Origin: Sipunculus nudus
Taxonomy: Eukaryota > Annelida > Sipuncula > Golfingiida > Sipunculidae
Assembly: GCA_026874595.1 (NCBI GenBank)
Contig: CM049311.1
Coordinates: 33,191,176 to 33,255,175 of the forward strand
Direction of reading: 5' to 3'
DNA: 64,000 nucleotides
Shown here piece by piece: positions 24,719 to 35,981 of this stretch. The position numbers were made by a program, and so were the translations under genes. How positions within the stretch are numbered: the first letter of the stretch is position 1; each line of letters begins with the position of its first letter. Under the pieces are notes generated by a model. That model saw nothing but the letters and a program-made list of their open reading frames with translations, had not been told where the DNA came from and did no database searches.

Positions 24719-26903
24719 GTGAGATGCATTCATATTTCAAATTTACTTTTATAATAATAGTAAAACTAGAAATATTCAAACCTTCGGTATGTCGGTGGGG
24801 GGGGGGGGGGGATGGAGTCACTGGAGTGTGTGTGTGTGTGTGGGGGGGGGGGTCTTATTGTGGGATGCCCAAAAAACGAGTTTGCATTCACTAATAGACG
24901 TTGCCAGTTCGTTTGAACATATGTGTACAGGATGCAATCGATTTTTCATTGGCCCATCCTCAGAAGGTCCATGACTATTTCTTGAGATTCCGGTCATCTT
25001 TACGTGAGTACGTTCTGAACAAACACACACACTCACAAACGATCGGGTGTGAACGCATACCCTAATGGCGGATGAAATGAATGCAGATTAAAACAGTGGA
25101 CGCGTCGTGGATTTTTATATTCAAATGATTTTTCCATGGTCTGTGGTTGATATATTTACATCAAATACCAGTACTAGCCATAATCACTGTGCTTTATTTT
25201 GGGTATTCTATTTCATGAATGACTACAGGGAATTTACACACAGGCGTTTATACTTATCATGAAATATACACACAGGCGTTGATATGCTCCATGAAATATA
25301 CACACAGGCGTTTATATGCATCATGAAATATACACACAGGCGTTGATATGCGTCTTGAAGTGTTTATATGCATCATGAAATCTATACACAGGCGTTTATA
25401 CTTATCATGAAATATACACGCAGGCGTTGATATGCTCCATGAAATATACACACAGGCGGTTATATGCGTCTTGAAATATACACACAGGCATTTGTATGCT
25501 CCATGAAATATACACACATGCGTTTATGTGCGTCAAGAAATATACACACAGGCGTTTATATGCATCATGGGATATACTCAGAGGCGTTTATAAGCTCCAT
25601 GAAATATACACAGGCGTCATTATGGGTCTTGAATATAAACACAGGCGTTTATATGTGTTTTGCAATAAACACACAAGCGTTTATATGCTTTATGAAATTT
25701 ACACACAGGCGTTAAAATGCGTCTTGAAATATACAAACAGACGTTTATATACGTCATGAAATATACACACAGGCGTTTATATACGCCACAAAGTATACAC
25801 ACAGGCGTTGATATGCGTCTTGCAAAATACACACAGGCGTTGAAATGCGTATTGAAATATACACAAAGGCATCTATATGCTCCATTTATTAAACACACAG
25901 GCCTTTATATGCATCTTGAAATAAACAAACAAGCGTTTATATGCTCAATGAATTATACACACAGGCGATAACATGCGTTTTGAAATATACACACAGGCGT
26001 TTATATGCGTCATGAAATAAACACACAGGCATTTATATATTTCATGAACTATACCCTAAGAAGTTTCAATGCGTCATGAAATATACACACATACGATTAT
26101 ATGCGTCACGACCTATACACACAGGCGTTGATAAGCGTCTTGAAATATACACACAGGCGTTGATATGATTCGTGAAATATACACACAGGCGTTGATTACT
26201 GGAGGAAGACGGTTCCATTTTCATTATCGATCATCGGTTTAGGCAAACCGATCGATGATCGATTATTAATCGGTTCAGACAAATATAAAGAAATGTGCAA
26301 TTATACGGAAACTGTACTCTCTTAACCCAGCCCGCATGTATTAGTAATTCTACCTGACGAAAAGAAGTTTTGCCTTTTTTATAATTTCCTTTTATCACTA
26401 AGATAGGCTATTCAAAATTTCATTTTAATTAATTATCGTAATCAAGAATTAAACCACAGTCAAGGACATCTACTTGCTGGCCCTCATGAATACTCCCGCG
26501 TATCATTTTAACTTCACCACCAGCATGGACTTTCATTTTATAACAATTATGATGACTGCCGACATGCATACTGGTTTCACAGGCCTGCCAGAAAAATTAC
26601 AGGCCCATATAATTTGTGGTAAAAATTTAAAAAAAAGCAATTGAAAGCTAAAAATATAATTACTCATGCGGCAGCGGCAGCGGCACCTGTTGAGGAGATT
26701 ATTTCTAACAGAATCTCGCAATATTGGATTGAACCTGGAGAATTATGGAGCATTTTAACGCCACACCGCCCATATTTTGCAATGAACATCTCTGCTAATT
26801 CTGCAGCTCCCTGTCTGTTCACAGAGGTGTGATAAGTCATCCGTCCTCTCATCTACCGTATCATACTCAATTATATACGGAGGTAATTTGGGAACATGGA
26901 CTC

Positions 26904-26981
<78 letters not shown>

Positions 26982-29889
26982 GCGCGGAATGTTGTAAAAA
27001 ATGAGAAGAATAATTTTTGCCTATATTATAAAGACATTCTGGTAAAAAAATCATGAGTATGATGTAATCGATAGTTGCCTTTGGTAATCGAGCGCTTGAA
27101 AGTGGCAGCAAACCGACTGACTTTCGAAAAAAACTCGATGATCGGCCCACCACTAGCGTTGATATGATTCGTGAAATATACACACAGGCGTTGATATGCC
27201 CAATGAAATATACTAACAGACGTTTATAAACTCCATGAATTATACCCATAGGCATAAATATGGTCTTGAAATATGGCTTTTATATACTAGTATGTCACGA
27301 ACTATACACACAGGCGTTGATATTCGCCATTAAATAAACATTTATATTTATATAAAATATACACACAAATCTTAAGGGGGCAATACCCAGGATTTGGGTA
27401 CTTATGAGATGTTTGCAGGCCTTTCGAACGTATACTATATATCATTTATTGTACATAAGGTTTCGAAAGTTCGGTTCGCCAGACAGAGAATAAACGAGAG
27501 CAGAGCAGCAGGTGTGGAATGGAATTCACACGGGGAAGTCTGTTCACTGAGTATATGCCAGACATGTATGATAAATTTTATAGTTAGACAGTTAGATGCC
27601 ATTATAAATACACATTTGCAATATGGGACGTAAACCTTACACCAGACTTGACACAACTCAGAGGTCAGACATAAAACGGCATCGAACAAGATCCATGTGA
27701 TTTCATTGTTCAAATGATTTAATTTGATACATATTATTTTATCATTGTTAGCTATATATATGGAAGACAGATGTAGGACTGACAGTCACTTCAGAATCAA
27801 GTTACTCAAGGACAAATGGCAGGATGGCCTTAGGATCAGGTTAACCAGGCATGCCACCTTCACGGGAGGACTAAACTGTACAGCAACCGTGTCTGCCCCA
27901 GGGTACAGGGTACGAGTCCGCATTGACTGGCTCGACATCGCAATTCATCCTAATAAGTTGTGCGTTGACCGTCTTGAAATATACAATGGCCACAATTTTG
28001 TTAGTAAGTATTTAAATATATATTATACAACTGTTAAATCCCAGGTAAGAACTTGTTTCGCTTTGTCGTAATTTAGGCCACCCAAAAGAATTAATCATTC
28101 TACGCACTACGTGACTTTTGTCAGCTTGCAGGAATGATGCAGGAATGTGCGACGGACCCTTCAATTAAGAGGTCTTAAATCTTCTTTCTTCAATGGTGCA
28201 TATGAACATATATTCGATTTATCCATGTAACTTAATTTAATCCATTAGGCTTCACCAAAAAAAGTATTGTTTTACTGAATCCATTTTTTTTGTAAATAAA
28301 GACCAAGGCCTGTTATGCACAAATTCCCTAAAAAATGGTAAAAATATGGATGTTGGATTAAATCAGCGGTTTATACTATACACCATTTCGAGAAGTGCAG
28401 CAAATGTTTGTATTATCTAGGCAAGCTGGCAAAATTCATTGTGTTTCGACAGGTAAAAAGGGACAAAATTGCGGGCTCGTATTATATTTTCGTTCGCAGA
28501 GTCCGTAGATCAATAATTATGTTTGTGCGTTTGTCCTTGCCTTCATGAATGCAAATTTTGCGTTATTAAAACAGAACGATTAATTGTTAATTATGGAAAC
28601 AAGAACTGCATTTAGAAAAAAAGTGATGCAGAGGACTTGCACATTTATAAAATAATGATACAAGAAAAAAAAAGGGTGTCGATTCTTTAGAAAAATATTT
28701 TGTTGGTGTGGCCTTACCGGTTGCAATATTTTTCGCAAGTGTGTTATATCCGAAAAGTCAATAAATACATGATAGCAACCCAAAACAAAGTCAAATAATT
28801 AAATGAATGCTACAATATAAAGTTAAATATACTTCTTTTCAGTTTGACCTTTCCAAACTACATATGGTCTTAATGAAACAGAAGGACTAATGTTTATAGC
28901 TTCTTAAAAAATAAAAACCTGATAAAAATGAGTTCATATTTTTTTAGAAACAAACGCAATAGTTTTGCTTTGCATACCAAATATTCCCATTCAAAACGAA
29001 AATTTTAACCTAACTGGGCCGAAAATACTCCAATTCAATCCAGCCCCCGCCGCACCTCCTCACACACAAAACAAGTGTCTGGATGGTTGTGTATTGGAAA
29101 AATATATTTGATGGAACTGTTTTTATTTTCATGGGAATATGTGTTATTAGTAGCTTAATCAAGATATAAAACACCTTTTGGGAGGTTTAATGTTACGTTT
29201 AAGTTATTTTAGAAACAAAGACAGAAATTCCAGAAAACAACATGGTTTACTATTAATATCTAAAGGGAATAAGTGGTGTTACCAAAATAAATAACTAGTG
29301 TTTTCAAAATAAATAACTAGTGTTACCAAAATAAATATATAAAAAACGGATAGATAGTAAAATAATGAATACCCCAAAATATAAAAATAAACAGAATAGT
29401 TATAACAATCAGTTATGCCGACAAAAAGGTATTTATACCTCAAATGATAAAAGTGAAATGAAAATATCTTATCGTTAAAGCATAACGGAGACTGTGGCAT
29501 GCTTGTGTACCTAGTTTCCCTTGACAAAAAAAAAAAAAAACCGCGAAGCTAGTAAATAGCTGACGACCGTTACGAGCAGTGCGCATGCGCGTTTAAAATA
29601 TCAAACGCTGTTCAGTTATACGTTCACTTCAGATTCATTTTGCGGGAATATAACCAGAGTATTCAGATATACATCATCTGTTGATAATGTCAAAGTCCAT
29701 TTCATGGGACAAAACCAGGCGAAGGCGAGACGGGGGTTTCAGATTTATTTTAAATCAGGTACGTTTAAAGTTAAGTACAACAATGCATGTTTCCTTTTGA
29801 TGGAGAGATATTTCCATGAAGCTTACGGCTTGATCATGATTAGGATATAATGCTTACATATAACAACCTCTCTCTCTCTCTCTCTCTCG

Positions 29890-29954
<65 letters not shown>

Positions 29955-30372
29955 ACAGAGGGATATACACGATTCAGGTGATGTATAAACTGATGTATAC
30001 ATTACAATCAGGGGCTTGAATACAGGGGGGATACTGGTAGGCCTATATACCCTATATTTTAGAAAATGGGGGTGAGGCCGGTCAATGTAACCATTCCCCC
30101 TGCATGCTATTCAAAGAATAATATTTATATATTGAAAATGAAATGTATAAATAATTTGAATTATTAAAAGTTTTATAAAGTATTTATAGTTTGGTCCCAT
30201 TTCTGAGTTTACAATGAAATATTATATATCTAAACCTGGTTGAGAATGAACCCATACTGGAAACATAATACCTTAATTTTTAAAACCTAATACTAGTACT
30301 TAAAACCTCTCCCTCTCTTTCTCTTTCTGTCTTTCTCTCACATTTCTATCATTTTTTTCTTTCTCTCTCTTG

Positions 30373-30430
<58 letters not shown>

Positions 30431-31426
30431 GTACAAAGAATGATTGTACAATCGCAGTACCTGGGAAAAGAGTGAAAAAAACCTTACCATATAACAGGAC
30501 GGACTTTCTGCTTATAAATCATAAACTGATAGCCAACCTGTATGTAATGGTATTTAAAGAGAGAATGTAACAAAATAATATGATAGTATTGATTGAATGT
30601 TCATTGGAAAGTTTAGTTTGTCACTTAATTGCTAATTTAACGACCCGCAACATGGTCATAATAAACCAGACTGTTCTTAGCCACAAAGTGACCAACTAAC
30701 CCAGGATGTATGCCATCTTAATTTATCAAAGTTGTCAGAGAGAGCTGATAATATTCAGCTATATTATAGAGCCTTAACATGATCAAAGGCCAGTTCCTCG
30801 GCCGACCCAGACCGGGAAGTTCACAGATAAAACACTCGAGTAGCCTTTATCCGGTACATATATATCAATAAAGACCATTACTTTGTTTGCTCGGCATTAT
30901 GTTTTGCAAAACCGATAACTCGTGGGACCTGCCATAGCCACTGGTATATACCAATTATGTGATCGAAATAAATCACTGCCTGTCATTGGACTTTTGATTG
31001 ACTGTAAATGGAAATAGAGGCGTGATGAAACCTGCATGTTACAGAAACAATAGCTGAACTGAGCAGGAACTCTACACTCGTTTTATCTGTCATGATCCTT
31101 GTTTCTGTTCCTGTCTCTTTTCTTCCCCTGTCTCCTTGTCTGTATATCAAATTTGATCATATATGTATTCAAGTTTAGGTGATACATATATTATATTATA
31201 TTATATTATATTATATTATATTATATGATAAAACCTCGCTTAACGCCCATCTCGGTTTGGCAACCACCTGAGAATAACGACAATCTGTTCACGTTTTTTT
31301 TTTGCGTTTTAAATATAACCTCGCAACGACAAAACAGAGGTCCCGTTGGTGGTCGTAATTTAAAGATTTTATTGTATATTCAATTAATTTTTATTTTATA
31401 TGTGTGTGTGTATATATATATATATA

Positions 31427-31481
<55 letters not shown>

Positions 31482-34022
31482 ATAGTTGAAGACTTTAACC
31501 TTCCTGGGTTTTACAACGTTGTTTCGTATGGTCCGTAGGTCCTCACTCTTCGGAAACCCACCATGAAGTGGGCCAGGTATTAAGATTTTTGAATGTTTGA
31601 TCTGGCGCATGCGTAATTGGCCAGGAGGTGTTTCGCCCTGTGTCTGCATGTGCTCGCGAGTTCGTTTCTTTTGTTTAGTGTTGACAATAGGGGTCTGTAT
31701 ATTACGAAGAATTTCTCTTCCAGGCAGAGATTACAGGATTTGTTAGTCGTGGAGTATGGTTTTGCTTTGCTGATAATCTTCCATTGTATTGAGTGTTGCA
31801 CATGGTTGCCTTTCAGTCTCCAAATGTATTCGCTGAGAGTTGTACTGTTACGTTTGTTTACATTCCTGAAGCTTGAGACGTGGGCATTGTAACATACCGC
31901 GTTTTAAAAGTATTTTCTGTCTGTCCTATGTATGTTTCTGGTCTCGGGTTGTCTTTGCGTGTCACAGTAGCCTGGTATACTATATTACTGATGAGACAGT
32001 TTCCTTGTACCGGACATTGTTGTCTATTTCTGCAGTTACAGTTGTTCTGTTCGATTTGCTGTGATTTATGTTTATTCAATACAGACTTGTTGTGCGCTGA
32101 TATGATCTGGCCCATGTATTGCATGCTGCTGTAACTTAGCTCTACAGTGTTTTTATTCAGTAATTTATTTAGTTTATGTCCAGCTGGGAAGCATTTGTTC
32201 AGTAGCGTGAAGAATTTGCGTCCAATGTTGTCACTGAATGGTTGGTTAAACCAGGTTATGTTTCTCCGTCTGTTGCGTTTTCTCCCTTCACTGTTACGGC
32301 CCTCGTTGGAGTTGGGGTGCGGCTTGTATTCCAGCGTGTAGTCATATCCGCTCTTTTTCAGTGTTTCTTGGTATACTGGCGCTGCTTCCTTGAAAATAGC
32401 TTCGTTCGATGAGATGCTTGAAAGCCTGCTGTTAATACTTTTTGGTATGTTTTTTATAATGGTTGGTGGGTGGTTGCTGTCCTTATGAACATACGGGGGG
32501 TGTTGTTTGGCTTTAAAAATGGCTTGTATGTGCCGGTTCGCAGGTCTAGGGTTATGTCTAGGTATTCAACTGTTTTTTTTATTTGCTTCTATTGTAATTC
32601 TTAGATTGTATCTTGCAAATATTTTACGTATTTCCTTTTTGATGAATCCCGCTCGTCTAGGTGTTTTTCGGCATATGGCTAACCCATCGTCCCTGTACAG
32701 TCCGACGTTGATGTGGAATCCATGTGCTGCAGCTGTGACAGTAGGAACATACCAATCAATTCACAAGTTTCGGCACTGTCTTAGCTGCCCATAGTGACGT
32801 CGAATCTGGGATTGTTGCGTTTGCACCATGGGGTATCATCGTTGTACAGGATGGCACTTTTTGCGTGGCGGATAATGTGCTTTCGCTATCTGATATGGTG
32901 TCATACTGAGATGCGAAGTCCAAGGCTTTGTCTAGTATAGGTCTTCGGTGATTGACGGGTAAAAGTCACATATATCGAAACAGATGAATGATTGTTTGCT
33001 CTTGTTTTCGACTTCGTTAAACCAGGATATAACTTGGTCGGTGTTTTTCCATTGGTTGAATTTCGTAGCTTGTTTAATGTTTGAGTTGATTCCTGCCAAT
33101 ATCTGCTTGCTGATTTTGCCAATTTCGGGTTTGCACGGGTTTATCAGTCTGCAGCTTGGTTTATTGCTAAAGTTTGGCTTATGGTCTTTGAGTGTGATGA
33201 AGGCCTGGCTTTTATTCGTGGTTTCTATTCTGTCACTGAGGTCAAGTTGTGTTGCAATCTTTTGGTCCTCCAAAGTAATCCGGTTCACCGATGCCAGTAG
33301 GGTCTTCTTATAATTCTCATGGATTATACATGGGCAAAACATGGGCCAGATCATATCAGCGCACAACAAGTCTGTATTGAATACATAAATCACAGCAAAT
33401 CGAACAGAACAACTGTAACTGCAGAAATAGACAACAATGTCCGCTACAAGGAAACTGTCTCATCAGTAATATAGTATACAGGCTACTGTGACACGCGAAG
33501 ACAACCCGAGACCAGAAACATACATAGGACTGACAGAAAATACTTTTAAAACGCGGTACAATGCCCACGTCTCAAGCTTCAGGAATGTAAACAAACGTAA
33601 CAGTACAACTCTCAGCGAATACATTTGGAGACTGAAAGGCAACCATGTGCAACACTCAATACAATGGAAGATTATAAGCAAAGCAAAACCATACTCCGAC
33701 TAACAAATCCTGTAATCTCTGCCTGGAAGAGAAATTCTTCATAATATACAGACCCCTATTGTCAACACTAAACAAAAGAAACGAACTCGCGAGCACATGC
33801 AGACACAGGGCGAAACACCTCCTGGCCAATTACGCATGCGCCAGATCACCATTCAAAAATCTTAATACCTGGCGCACTTCATGATGGGTTTCCGAAGAGT
33901 GAGGACCTACGGACCTTACGAAACAACGTTGTAAAACCCATGTAGGTTAAAGTCTTGAACTATACATATACTACAGCTCCTATCAGTCGAGCACTTTATC
34001 GTTGTGTAGTTCAACACACAAC

Positions 34023-34079
<57 letters not shown>

Positions 34080-35206
34080 TTTGTTGTACTTACGGATAGT
34101 TATGCCAGCCGAAGTTGTATCCACGGAGTATTACTCAGAAGCCAGCTCGGAGTCGAATTCCGGTGAACAGACGGCTAGGAGGAACCGTTTGCTGATTATT
34201 GGTCTGGTTTCTTCTCTGGGAGGGCTGGCGGTCATAGCAGCTGTTTTATGGAAACTTTGTAAGTAATGAAATAACGAATGGCTTCATTTTTCCAGAAATC
34301 GCTGAGTGATTGCGGACTTTTTAAAAACATGCACTGTGCTTGACTTCATATATAGATCGGTTTCAAATCCGCGATATTCGCGGAACGGTTGATTTCGCGT
34401 AAAGGAATAATCCTACCAGCAAACATAGTAGCTTTTAATTTTTCTTGTTGGAGGTAACCGCCTCCATTCTTTAATGCTCACCTAGTTATGAACATCTGCA
34501 GAATTCCATTTTCTGTTTCGGACTATACGTGACAGAGCAGTAGCACACGCTTCCTCTTATTTTATACCCCTGTGTTACCGAGCTCGATGATACTGCATCT
34601 GCGGGCCCTGCGCGCTTAATTATTTCCATTGTTGAGTCACATCACCTCCGAAAGAAGCACTCGTTTCTGAGTGATGCACGGCCAGGCATCATATATCATT
34701 TATTACATTTCATTAACACCCCCCCCCCCTCCGTACAGAGGGAAGGCTTATACCGGTAGATGATTTATTTCTACATATATATAATATATATATATAGGTT
34801 AAATATATTTGCTGGTAGACTATCTCAAGTCCCCATGCGTGCAAAATTGGAGCGTTTATCAATCCTACCCCTATTTACGCTAGATCTTAAATATGGCTGA
34901 TTTAAAAATATACCCACTAGGAACATTATTAGAACCTGATATTTATTTTTAACCTTGCCTTTATTTCCGAGGCCGTATATTCCATAAATGATCCACATAT
35001 TATCGCTTAGGTCGGGTTACCTTGAATTCAATATATGCATAGATTAATTTCAATATTCATTTTCTCCATATGTTATTTTCTCATTTTGTGTCTCTGAAGG
35101 CCGGAAGCGTGAAGAGTCTGAAGCCATAGTGAGTTGTCACAATATCACCCCTACGTTCTACTGTTGTAATAAAGGATCAAATGTCACTTCGGACAGGATT
35201 ATTTGA
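24658..35206 (+). CDS. Predicted type I membrane protein with one CUB domain (five exons)
   Basis: Exons 24658-24718, 27752-28003, 29633-29758, 34100-34258 and 35100-35206 join in frame to 705 nt (234 residues plus stop); every intron is GT-AG and phase 1. Residues 1-20 are a signal peptide ([18 protein letters not shown]). Residues about 28-146 form a CUB domain: Cys28, Cys63, Cys91 and Cys108, with [15 protein letters not shown] and the closing VKVHF...RGFQIYFK pattern. A Ser/Glu-rich stalk ([14 protein letters not shown]) precedes basic residues and a helix at about 177-199 ([20 protein letters not shown]); the tail is about 35 residues starting CRKREE. CUB domains are extracellular protein- or ligand-binding modules, so an adhesion or receptor role is an inference. 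The first half of the CUB is divergent. No promoter was recognised. Missed exons are possible because phase-1 exons can be inserted silently. Not a named gene I recognise. Confidence 0.8.
24878..25075 (+). repeat. RTE-type 3' tail, copy 3 (in CUB intron 1)
   Basis: TTTTCATTGGCCCATCCTCA, TTGAGATTCCGGTCATC, GTGAGTACGTTCTGAACAAA and a CACACACTCACAAACGATCG end, then ACGCATACCCTAATGGCGG. Confidence 0.55.
25229..26196. repeat. 32-bp minisatellite, left part
   Basis: About 30 imperfect copies of a unit built on GAAATATACACACAGGCGTT followed by a variable 12-bp part (TATATGCATCAT or similar). Spacing of GAAATATA at 25261, 25293 and 25325 gives 32 bp. The unit is largely free of stops, so chance open frames of 80-90 codons occur on both strands; they are not genes. 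It lies in CUB intron 1. Confidence 0.92.
26197..27155 (-). mobile_element. Non-autonomous hAT-like element, copy 1
   Basis: Flanked by the 8-bp direct repeat GCGTTGAT (26189-26196 and 27156-27163). It interrupts the minisatellite. Left end TACTGGAGGAAGACGGTTCC; right end GATGATCGGCCCACCACTA, the reverse of the start of copy 2. Near both ends it holds GATCATCGGTTT-type palindromes. 959 bp, including a (TA)n array at 26908-26978. No transposase recognised. Minus orientation is defined relative to copy 2. Confidence 0.85.
26908..26978. repeat. (TA)n array inside hAT copy 1
   Basis: About 35 TA units between GACTCAT and GAAGCGCGGAATG. The matching place in hAT copy 2 (near 59695) has only CTTCATATAATGAGTC, so the array grew after insertion or in its parent. 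Confidence 0.9.
27156..27374. repeat. 32-bp minisatellite, right part
   Basis: About seven more decayed units continue after the hAT insertion (GCGTTGATATGATTCGTGAA onward), confirming that the array was split by it. Confidence 0.85.
27752..28003 (+). CDS. CUB gene exon 2: first two thirds of CUB domain
   Basis: Acceptor TTATCATTGTTAG, then 252 nt without a stop. It carries Cys28, Cys63 and Cys91 and the recognisable CUB run [10 protein letters not shown]. Donor GTAAGT at 28004 leaves phase 1. A second good donor (CAG|GTAAGA at 28045) exists but would shift the frame against every downstream exon, so I prefer 28003. Confidence 0.8.
28385..28550 (+). repeat. Dispersed repeat D, copy 2 (CUB intron 2)
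   Basis: GGCAAGCTGGCAAAATTCAT, TTTTCGTTCGCAGAGTCCGT and GTTTGTGCGTTTGTCCTT follow the order seen at 21085-21260. Confidence 0.5.
28551..29632. other. CUB intron 2 remainder
   Basis: Three copies of TACCAAAATAAATA-like sequence near 29279-29340 form a short local repeat. Nothing else recognised. Confidence 0.4.
29633..29758 (+). CDS. CUB gene exon 3: C-terminal third of CUB domain
   Basis: Acceptor CGTTCACTTCAG at 29632 and donor GTACGT at 29759. The 126-nt phase 1-1 exon supplies SFCGN (fourth cysteine, 17 residues after the third), then [10 protein letters not shown] and RGFQIYFK, the standard end of a CUB domain. The fit of both frame and domain content to exon 2 is the best evidence for the whole model. 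Confidence 0.82.
29867..29951. repeat. (CT)n microsatellite
   Basis: About 40 CT units with a short CG interruption near 29888, in CUB intron 3. Confidence 0.95.
30373..30427. repeat. (TA)n microsatellite
   Basis: TA array in CUB intron 3. Confidence 0.95.
31193..31225. repeat. (TTATA)n run
   Basis: Six or so TTATA units, ending at the pogo-like terminus at 31226. Confidence 0.8.
31226..31372 (+). repeat. pogo/Tigger-like end with CTCGC motifs
   Basis: AAAACCTCGCTTAACGCCCA near the start and AACCTCGCAACGAC later; resembles the 552-690 repeat. Confidence 0.35.
31407..31473. repeat. (TA)n microsatellite at Penelope-like element end
   Basis: TA array flanked by TGTGTGTGTA on both sides, directly next to the 3' end of the Penelope-like element. 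Confidence 0.9.
31480..33336 (-). mobile_element. Penelope-like retroelement (RT plus GIY-YIG), 5' truncated and broken
   Basis: On the - strand from about 33330 down: [11 protein letters not shown] (about 33163-33198), the conserved KDHK box of Penelope RT; then [17 protein letters not shown] (RT motif A); after frameshifts, GLYRDDGLA with YRDDG at 32683-32697 (RT motif C as Penelope-like elements have it). A linker ([15 protein letters not shown]) follows, then [14 protein letters not shown] at 31896-31939, the GIY-YIG endonuclease. The reading frame is shifted near 32935 and 32780 and interrupted by stops, so it is inactive. It lies antisense in CUB intron 3. Confidence 0.88.
33337..33962 (+). 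mobile_element. Inverted partial copy of the Penelope-like 3' end
   Basis: Reverse complement of 31482-32116: starts GGGCCAGATCATATCAGCGC, carries [14 protein letters not shown] at 33519-33559, [20 protein letters not shown] and ends in TTGTAAAACCCATGTAGG...AAGTCTTGAA. It lies head to head with the main body. Such inverted or tandem partial copies are a known feature of Penelope-like insertions. Confidence 0.85.
34025..34078. repeat. (TA)n microsatellite
   Basis: TA array ending about 20 bp before the exon 4 acceptor, between the Penelope-like insertion and the exon. Confidence 0.95.
34100..34258 (+). CDS. CUB gene exon 4: stalk and transmembrane helix
   Basis: Acceptor TTACGGATAG and donor GTAAGT at 34259; phase 1-1, 52 full codons. 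It encodes an acidic, Ser-rich stalk, then QTARRNR, then a 23-residue hydrophobic helix with glycines. It begins just after a (TA)n array and about 140 bp after the Penelope-like insertion. Confidence 0.75.
34449..34690 (-). repeat. tRNA-derived SINE, second family, copy 2
   Basis: GGAGGTAACCGCCTCCATTC, TCTGCAGAATTCC, TTTATACCCCTGTG, GCGGGCCCTG and AAGAAGCACTCGTTTCTGAG mirror 21531-21950. 5' truncated. In CUB intron 4. Confidence 0.7.
35100..35206 (+). CDS. CUB gene exon 5: cytoplasmic tail and stop
   Basis: Acceptor TTTTGTGTCTCTGAAG. In phase it reads [15 protein letters not shown] and ends at TGA 35204-35206. Lys/Arg right after the helix fits the positive-inside rule. A strong internal donor (ATA|GTGAGT at 35129) could instead splice on, so the very C-terminus is less certain than the rest. 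Confidence 0.6.
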
Positions 35207-35269
35207 ACTAGAAATTTGCCGTTTTATAACTGTTATATATAAAGAAGAAAGGAAACGCTTTCTTTTATT

Positions 35270-35270
<1 letters not shown>

Positions 35271-35331
<61 letters not shown>
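35271..35331. repeat. (TA)n microsatellite
   Basis: TA array just after the CUB stop codon. Confidence 0.95.
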
Positions 35332-35335
<4 letters not shown>

Positions 35336-35340
35336 GTTAC

Positions 35341-35346
35341 AATAAA
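35341..35346 (+). terminator. Candidate poly(A) signal for the CUB gene
   Basis: AATAAA lies about 135 bp after the exon 5 stop, just beyond a (TA)n array. Position is reasonable, but AATAAA is frequent in AT-rich DNA. Confidence 0.3.
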
Positions 35347-35922
35347 TACACTACTATTGATACAGTGATTCCGAATACCCTGCTTAAAGATCAACATGGT
35401 GTACGACCACCCCGGGTGTAGAGACTTCAGGTCACCCCTCCCCCACCTTTGGTAATCTGATCCGATTTCAGAACCTAATATCAGGTTACCCCCCACACTG
35501 TTCAGATTTTTCCCTCGCTGATTTAATGGAATGATAAATTGTTCATCTTTAACTCATGATCTATTATTTCAATACACCAAGTAAAGATACGAGATTTGAA
35601 AGATGGATTAAATCTTTGAAAAATAAATATGCCGCAAAATGTTAAACATACTGTTAACTATATATCTATATGGACTCATATACATCTCACCAAATCACAT
35701 GACATATATTACATGTAAACAAAGGGTAAACAAAGATTCAAACTTATTTTTGTAATGCAGTAAATAGTTATTAACAAAAACAATTATTCTGAAATGGTTT
35801 TCTAAAATTTTATACGGGGTAATATGAAACCGACTTAAACTTACCCCCGGGGGTAGTCTGAGATGGGGGCAATCTGAAATCGCTACATTGGCAGCGATTT
35901 TTATGTTTTTCCTTGTCCCGGT

Positions 35923-35981
<59 letters not shown>

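Noticed and set aside
25257-25971. Several 80-90 codon open frames on both strands
   Set aside because: They are read-throughs of the stop-poor 32-bp minisatellite and overlap one another on both strands.
25229-27374. CRISPR-like array
   Set aside because: Units are contiguous 32-bp tandem repeats with graded divergence, not identical repeats separated by unique spacers, and the genome is eukaryotic.
28004-28044. Extension of CUB exon 2 to the CAG|GTAAGA donor
   Set aside because: It adds an AT-rich stretch unlike CUB and shifts the frame against exons 3, 4 and 5.
30458-30566. Possible CUB gene exon (PGKRVKK...[20 protein letters not shown])
   Set aside because: It enters in phase 1 and looks faintly CUB-like, but no donor leaves in phase 1. 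The exon at 29633-29758 supplies a far better CUB end with SFCG and correct phase on both sides.
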